Positions 57,141 to 64,000 of a stretch of DNA of 64,000 nt are shown here, in pieces. The notes under the pieces are model-generated. The model saw only the letters and a program-made list of their open reading frames with translations. It was not told the DNA's origin and searched no databases. This DNA comes from Loxodes magnus. Lineage: Eukaryota > Ciliophora > Karyorelictea > Loxodida > Loxodidae. The stretch lies in contig CAMPDV010001939.1 of the NCBI GenBank assembly GCA_946699065.1, forward strand, positions 1 through 64,000, read 5' to 3'. The position numbers and the translations under genes are program-made. Within the stretch, counting starts at the first letter, position 1. Every line of letters begins with the position of its first letter.

Positions 57141-60100
57141 TCAAACAATACCATCTTGATTTTTAGGAGTTGTAACATACTTAGACTGGTTTTTTAAAGT
57201 ATGAATTAGATTTTCACCCAAATTTTAAATTGTTTTTGAAAGCTTCCCTTAGAAAGGTTGGTGATCTATTTCATTTATCTTTAGATCTTTTTTCTAAGTG
57301 TCTAGATCTTTTTCGCTTTGTAGATATTTGCTAGTTTTGATTAATGGATCATGCTTATGCTTTATTAGATCAATTCTCTATTTGAAAGCATTTATTTTTG
57401 GCCTTTTATTTGGGTCAAAACTAAAGCATTCAAGCAGCAATTAATTCAAAGCAGTGTCTTATGATTTTTCTTAAGAGATGGATGGAACTAAACCTTCCAA
57501 GCAAATTTTTTTCATGATTTCTAGTTCATAAACTAGATCTGGAAAAGGTAGTGACTCGTTAAATATTTCGACTGCAACGCAAGCAAGAGACCAAATATCA
57601 CTTGCTTGATAAGCTTTTCCATCATACAATTCAGGAGCCTTTCATTATGAACTTCCCTTTCCTTCTTGAGTTTATACAGACTATCCAAAGCTAACAAGAC
57701 CAAGATCTGCAATCTTAGGAGAGTCATTATCATCAAGCAAGATATTAAGAGATTTAATGTCTCTATGAATTAAGTCTTTCGAATGGATTACCTAGACTCC
57801 TTCTGCTATTTAACTTAACAAGCATAACTTTTTGAAAAATCTAACTGATTAATCTTAGTAATCCTAGAATAACTTTTTTTAAGCAATCAAGTTGTACAGA
57901 CTTCCTTTAGACTGATATTCAGTTATTAGACATAGGATAAAATCATTTTCATCTTAGTCATTAATTGATACACCAATTAATCTTAAAACTCTATCACTAT
58001 TGACACTCAAGAGGGATTAGCATTCGTGATAAAAATTGTTAATTATTACCTGTCTATCAGTTGAGCTGGTTAGTATCTTTAAAGCATATTTGATGTCATC
58101 AATTTCAATCAAGTAGACTACTCCATATGCTCCTCTACCAAGCAGTTGTAGAGATTCCAAGAATTGTTTATTTGCAATTAATTAATTATATTACCAGATA
58201 CGAATTAACGATCTTTTGTCTTCGCCAGCTCCATTTTTATGCAAAATAGCTCAGATATCCATCAAAGTTTTATTATCTGAAGAAGAAGGCTAAATTTGAA
58301 TCTACATACTGCATTCATACTTTATTTAAGGATTGAGCTTTATAGCCTTTAAAAAGCACTCCTTTGCTTCTTGGTCTCGTTTCATAGATAATAAAGCTGA
58401 GCCTTTATTTTTATAGGCTTCAAATTTAGAAGGATCTAGTTTAATTGCGATGTCCAAGTAGCCAACTGCCTATTAATATTACCCAAAGTTTGAAATTCAT
58501 GTTCCTTAAGTGTTAAATACTTCATAATAATCATGCTCTAGCTTAAGAGCATCATCTCAGCACTTATTCGCTTCCTCAATTCTTCCTAGCTCGCTAAGAG
58601 AAAGGTACTTATTTATTAAGGGCAAGGAAAAGTTAGGATCTCTAATAGCTTAATCATAGAAATCAATTGATTCTTCAATTCTAACAGATAAATAAAGAGC
58701 AACACCTTTAGCATTATAAGCTTCAAAGTAATCTGGATTAAGTTAAATAGCAATTTAAAGGGACTCAATAACTTCCTTATATTTGCATTGCTTAAAGTAA
58801 ACAGTTGCTTTCTAATTGTATATTTCATAATTACTCGGATCAAGTTTAGATGCAATGTCAAAATATTCGATGGATTTTTCGATTTGGTTTTGATTAAAAA
58901 AAATGTTTGCCTTATTTAAATATAGATCTGCATTATTCGGATCAAATTCAATTAGTTTATCAAAGCATTTGTGAGAGTCTTCGTGTTTCTCTAAATTTAG
59001 AAAGGCAATTCCATTGATTATTAGTGCTTATATTTAATTAGGATCAGTTAAGTCAATCGAATTTAATAACTCTTCAAAGTTTTCCTTATTTTCTGATTCA
59101 GAAAAGCCTCTTTCCTCTTTATTTTTAGCTTAAAACATTTTTTATTAATAATCAAGAGCCATATTTTAGCACTCTATTGCTTCCTCGTATTTGTTCATCT
59201 TTAAAAGAGCTAGTCCTTTTTAAATTTATGAGTCAACGTAATTAGAATAAACTTTCTTAACCATGTTAAAACATTATATAGCTTCTTCTTACTTTCCTAA
59301 TTCCTAAAGTGCAACTCCTTTCTAAAATTAAGAATCTTCATCATTGGGATTAATCTTAATAGCATTGTTATAGCTTTCAATCGCTTCTTCTTTCTTTCCT
59401 AAACCGAGCAGGCATTATCCTTTTATATAGTGAGCCTGTTCAAGATTAGGATTTAGTTAAATTGCCTTATCAAGTAATTAAACTGCTTCCTCTCTATTTC
59501 CTAAGCCCATAAGTACTATTCCTTTCAATAGATAAGCTTATAAATGATTAGAATCAAGTTCAATTACACTGTTAAAGCTTTAAAGCGCTTCCTCAAATTT
59601 ATTCAAATCATTGAGTATTTTCCCTTTGATGGAATAAGCCTTCAGATTATTAGCGTCGATTTAGATAACCATATTTAGGGATTAAATAGCTTCTTGTTGC
59701 TTATCCAATTATATCAGTGTTACTGCTTTGATGAAATGAGCTTAAGCATGATAAGGATCCTTATTGATAGTAATATCCATAAATTAGACAACTTCTTCAT
59801 ACTTTTCTTATTAAATAAAAGCTTTTCCTTTCAAGTAATAAGCCTCAATTTTGTTTTCATCTAGTTTAATTACTATATCTAAATTTCTAATAGCTTCTTC
59901 AGTCTTTTCTTAATCTAAAAGAGTATAGCTCAGTAGAATGTACGCATCAATTTAATTAGGATCAATCTTAATCACCACATTTCAACATTATATTGCATCT
60001 TCTTCTTTTTCGGATACCGCTAAAGCTATTCCTTTGTCTATGTGAGCTTTTATATGATTAGACTCAATCTAAATTGTCTTATCATACCATTCAATAGCCT

Positions 60101-61418
60101 CTTAAACCTTGCCTGAGCTATATAAAGCTTTTGCTTTTTGATAGTGAGCTTCGATATTCTTATGATATTTCTATAAGGCAATGTTGTAATAATCAATAGC
60201 GCTTTCATGGTCATCTAAGCTATTTAAAACGTTTCCTAGAATAAGAAGAGTTTCTAAATGATAAGGATCTAGATTGAGCGCTGTTTTCCAACATTCAATA
60301 GCTTCTACAAATTTTAATTGTCTAAAAAGAGAATTTCCTTTATGAAGATATGCTAGACTTTCTTTAGGGTAGGATTAAATTATTACATTATAGCATTATA
60401 TTGCTTTCTGGTGACTATCTAGGAGATTGAAAGCAACTCCCTTTGTATATTAGCTTAGTAGAACGAATTCACTTAAAGCAGGGATTTAGTTTAGGCAATT
60501 TATAGCTTCCTAGTACAATTTTAAAACACATAAAACTTACCCTTTATATAAGTACGCGTCAAAGTCTTTAGGCTTCTTCTAAATTGACTCGTTAAAGCAT
60601 TGAACTGCTTAAGAGTGCTAACCTTATTTGAAAAACTAGATTCCTTACTTAACTCACTTGTTTCCCTTATTTTTTGGCAAATGGCTTTAATTTAGCTCTT
60701 AAAAGTCGATTTGAAAGTATTTATTTTCTTAGTTCTAGTTCTATTATAATTATCTATCCTAGAGACTATTTTAAGAATCGTGTAATCCACTTGAAAAATT
60801 AGATTTATTTTAATCAGACAAAATTTCTTTTTAGTCATGAAATGTTGATGTTTCATAAAAATTTTCAGATTATGTCAAGTTGTAGCCTTTTTTTTATTTC
60901 GTTTTTGATGTTGGCGTGGATACTTAAGACGGACAGGGCTTTTAACATCCGCAACCTCCTCCTTTAAGTTTTAACTTTAGCTAAATAATTTTCCTATCTT
61001 CAGCATTTCCTTGTTTCCTCTTAAATCCTAACTCGATCTTTTTATCACTTTTTTCAACATACCACTGTTAATAGCTTTTTGTTAACTTCTGAAGTGAATT
61101 GCATTAATAATCCATTTCGCTCCTTTTCGCATTATTAGTTGCGTTATTGACAATATATGAGTTGAGAACTTATTTGCTTCTAGCCTTCCAAGATTTCAAC
61201 TCTTCAGAAACAATTTTGCCTCAATTTTTTTCTTTACTCGTTTGAGTTTTTTCAATTTAAACTGACTTCATGAGGCGGTCATATTTATTACTGAGTGCTA
61301 GTCTCTGAGGTAAGATAATCATGGTCATGTCGAACTCATGACTAAGCAATATTTATTTTTCCGAGTACATCACTTAGAACAATTCTACGAAATTTCTAGC
61401 TTCAATTGGAACTTTCAT
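57141..61418 (-). CDS. large TPR protein with an intact protein kinase domain
   Basis: A 1,425-residue frame (4,278 nt) from ATG 61418 (MKVPIEARNFVELFQVMYSE) to a provisional TGA at 57141-57143. Residues 1-170 form an unrecognised domain ending in a Cys/Gly cluster (GGGCGCQKPCPS, about residue 156). A Ser/Gln-rich linker follows, then more than 20 TPR units (about 270-1040; for example KEEAIESYNNAIKINPNDED). The kinase domain has a glycine loop (GRGAYGVVY, about 1091), ATP-site Lys (YALKIL, about 1113), catalytic loop HRDIKSLNILLD (about 1218), metal motif ADLG (about 1236), KAPEL and SDIWSLACVAVEIF with TGA as Trp. The catalytic residues are complete, so it should be an active Ser/Thr-type kinase of tyrosine-kinase-like flavour. 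The divergent neighbour starts 77 bp away. Confidence 0.85.
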
Positions 61419-61494
61419 TTTTTATAGCTATTCTACCCTTAAACATATCAGCTAATATTTAAATTGACTATAACGAAAATAAAAGCATCAAAGA
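61419..61494. promoter_or_regulatory. very short divergent promoter region
   Basis: Only 76 bp separate the start codons at 61418 (minus) and 61495 (plus), so both genes must share this promoter space. It is AT-rich with no recognised motif. Confidence 0.45.
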
Positions 61495-64000
61495 ATGAAT
61501 CATTTATACAGAACCTAGCTACGAAAATAATCAAACTAGGTTTGAAATCAAGATAACTCAAGCGATTCAAACTTCTTAAAATGCCCCAAAAATAAACAGA
61601 TCATTGGATCAATCAAGCGCAGTTCGATGATTGATAGAGTACAGAAGTAAATAAATAAAGATTAGTAATTAGGAAAGAAGAAAAGAATTAGGCCAGTAAA
61701 TAATCATAACTTTATAGTAATAAAAGTGATGAAATAATTCAAATCTTTACCTTAAACTATATTAATATAATCAATTAAGCTATTTAAAAAGCTTCAATTT
61801 AATTACAAAGCAAGACTCTAGGATAGATTTATAGTTGATAAAAGCTTTGATAATAAACCAATCTATTTATGAAATAAAAAGTGGGTAGTTGGTAGTTATT
61901 AGAATTAAAGGAATTAGTAAATCAAAGTGGCTTTATTATACCTATATAGACATCTAAAATTATTCTAATATCTTACATTCTTTATGTTTATACTTATTAG
62001 GGAAATTGATTCTTCGTAATGAAGAGTTAAGAAGTAAAATAATGGAACTTAATAATTATTTTAGTAGTATATTTTTGGTTAAAATTCAAAGGCTTAGTAG
62101 AAATGTTATCCTTTGTAATCAAATAGTTAAAGATATGTTCTATTTGAGAGGTAAGGATTAAGGGTCATTGGTTAGTACTGTCAACTACAGTTTATCAATT
62201 TTAAAGGAATTAGATGATGAAGGTAGAACTAAGATTTGGACTTAATATGTTACCCGGGTGTAATAATCTTAAAGGATTAAATGCTTTCAGACTATAGTAG
62301 ACACAGTTAATAGTAGTTCTAAATTACTTTCGAGATTTAGTTATTTAAAAGTTATCGAGATTAGTAAAACAGCTGAAGGATAATTTATAAATGGCTAGAT
62401 TTAAAGCTAGAAGATAAAAATGATATACATATACCTAAGTGAGCTATTAGAGTCTCTAACTTGTAACATTATTAAGACATATCTATAACCCTTTAGTCCT
62501 AAATGTGTGCTTTAAGGAAGAAAGTTTAATTTAAAATTATGAAACCAAAATCTGCTTGATCTCTTAGTCAAGCTATGAAACTTAGACTTTAAAGGAGAAG
62601 TTAAGAAAATAGATTAGTATCTTGGACAGTTTAATAAAGCTAATAGATGAGTTTGCGATTCTATAATCTAGATTAAACAAAAATAGTTCATTTAAATCAA
62701 GAATAAGTACAAGAAAAGTAACTTGAATCATTAAGTAGTATTAGTGTATACTTCAATCAGCTACTTTAGCTATTTTTCTGAAAACAGGGAGTAGTTCTGT
62801 GGTGAAGCTGTAGTCACTGAGCAGAAGTATAGAAATTAACTTAGAGTTCTAATAAGTTTTGGTAGTAGTATAGTAGGATATCAACTATATCTCTGTATTA
62901 ATTTATTTAGAATTGCTTTATTCAGGCTTATAGAGGGTTAAACATCTAGCTCTCCTTAAGTAATTTCAATGACACTTTTAATGTGATTACTCCCTCAGTT
63001 TAATTGGATGGATTATTTCTTCTTCATATGGATAATATCTCTATACCTATCCAATAATTCATCTAAAATCTATTTCTTTTAGTCTATGAGTTTTATTTAA
63101 GTTAACGTAGTAATAATTTAAATATAGTAATTAAGGTAACTAAGAAATAGACTATAGTAGCTACTTTATTAAATATCTTTGATGGAAAATAAGTTTAAAG
63201 ATAAGAACTTAAGAAGTAGACTTCATTACCTGTAGGTACTTTTTACTATTTGGAACTAGTTTAGCTTACTTATTTTGATACCTTTTAAATATCCTAGTAA
63301 CTTAGTTAGCTTAATTATCTGCTTTATGGTATACATTTACTCTTTATACTTCCTTACTGCTAACATTTGATTATACTCTTTTACTCTCCTTTCTAAGTAG
63401 TTTAAATAACTAGGCATTTAGATTATAATCTTATAGTATACTTTAGTTAATGCATGGAAGAGTAGTATTAATAAACTGATTATTAGATAAGCTTAATCTA
63501 ATACTAAGCTTATTACCCCTAACTCTCAATAACTATAATAGTAGCTTATCATATCACCATGCAACTTACTTACTTGAACTTTGATTAACTATCATGATGC
63601 TTCAACTTATACTACTGTATTTATATTATACCCCAGGGCTTTAATAAGAGAATTCTTCATTAATATTAACTTTAGGGGTTCAAAAGCTACTTCCAATCTA
63701 GATTTTAGAATAAGTCTGGATGTCTCTTCTATTATTAAGCTTGCTTATTGGGCTTTACCTAGGTTTTTCCTTGCTACTAATGAGACTATTCTATCTGTTT
63801 TCCTTTTTTTGGGTCTTGACTTTTGCAGGAGATAACTTAGTATCTACTTATATAAGCTACTCTTTTCAAGAAAATATTTAGATTAGTATAAGTTCTGCAG
63901 CTGTATAAAAATAGTGCAAAGGAAATAGACAGTGGCAGTAGCTGGAGGTTTGATATGAAATGGTCTATATATAGTTAGTAGTAAAAAGTAAACAGACTGC
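61495..64000 (+). CDS. multi-pass membrane protein of unknown family (3' end outside window)
   Basis: From ATG 61495 (MNHLYRTQLRKQSNQVW) one frame is protein-like to about 61,960, with a basic region (LGKKKRIRPVNNHNFIVIKV) and RLQDRFIVDKSFDNKPIYLW. The frame ends at TGA 62020-62022, but good sequence continues in the next frame from about 61,950 (SLCLYLLGKLILRNEELRSK; ATG at 62042) to the window end without a convincing stop. A one-base shift within one gene is therefore likely; two genes are the alternative. The second part has a cytoplasmic-looking helical region, then several hydrophobic segments (for example SMTLLMWLLPQFNWMDYFF, LVSLIICFMVYIYSLYFL, TVFILYPRALIREFF). TGA is Trp at seven sites. 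No channel or transporter signature is recognised. Confidence 0.6.

Overview
The window looks like nuclear DNA of a ciliate with a heavily reassigned genetic code. It is very AT-rich, and almost no long frame is open under the standard code. If TAA and TAG are read as Gln and internal TGA as Trp, clear protein families appear: WD40 repeats (SDDKWIISG with W=TGA), TPR repeats, protein kinases (SDIWSLG with W=TGA), kelch repeats, RING fingers and LINE reverse transcriptase. Several genes end at a TGA where paralogues or domain logic expect an end, so TGA seems to mean both Trp and stop. This is the code type described for karyorelictean ciliates and, in a related form, Condylostoma. Retained retroelements and long AT-rich spacers would suit a karyorelict such as Loxodes, but the exact organism is inference.

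Layout. 1-3,060: poorly resolved coding fragments. 3,088-4,008: a gag-like retroposon with target-site duplications. 4,272-7,571: two kelch paralogues, a hypothetical gene and tRNA-Phe. 7,980-12,213: a decayed LINE that cuts a third kelch gene. 12,873-13,173: a GC-rich SINE-like insertion inside or beside a minus-strand gene that starts at 14,673. 15,716-16,732: an intact RING, coiled-coil and ubiquitin-like protein, followed at 16,771-17,407 by an array of tiny intron-like units separated by exactly 3 bases. 17,580-23,000: three more gag-like elements. 25,600-31,007: a degenerate RING gene, a short ORF, a hypothetical gene and a RING-WD40 gene. 33,230-35,710: an 826-residue orphan. 36,551-53,030: TPR-pseudokinase genes and a tandem 7.3-kb segmental duplication carrying a kelch gene, a gag-like ORF, tRNA-Gly and a TPR-pseudokinase. 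53,100-56,490: a second LINE. 57,141-61,418: a 1,425-residue TPR protein with an intact kinase domain. 61,495 to the window end: a divergent multi-pass membrane protein.

Themes. One is ubiquitin-ligase-like scaffolds: RING modules of one spacing class coupled to coiled coil, UBL or WD40, plus kelch proteins. A second is TPR-kinase fusions, some catalytically dead. A third is a dense load of small gag-only retroposons and LINE fragments. Many genes differ from their relatives by single-base deletions, which could be pseudogenisation, long-read errors or frameshifting; sequence alone cannot tell. Stop positions and many starts are therefore provisional. Translations were done by hand.
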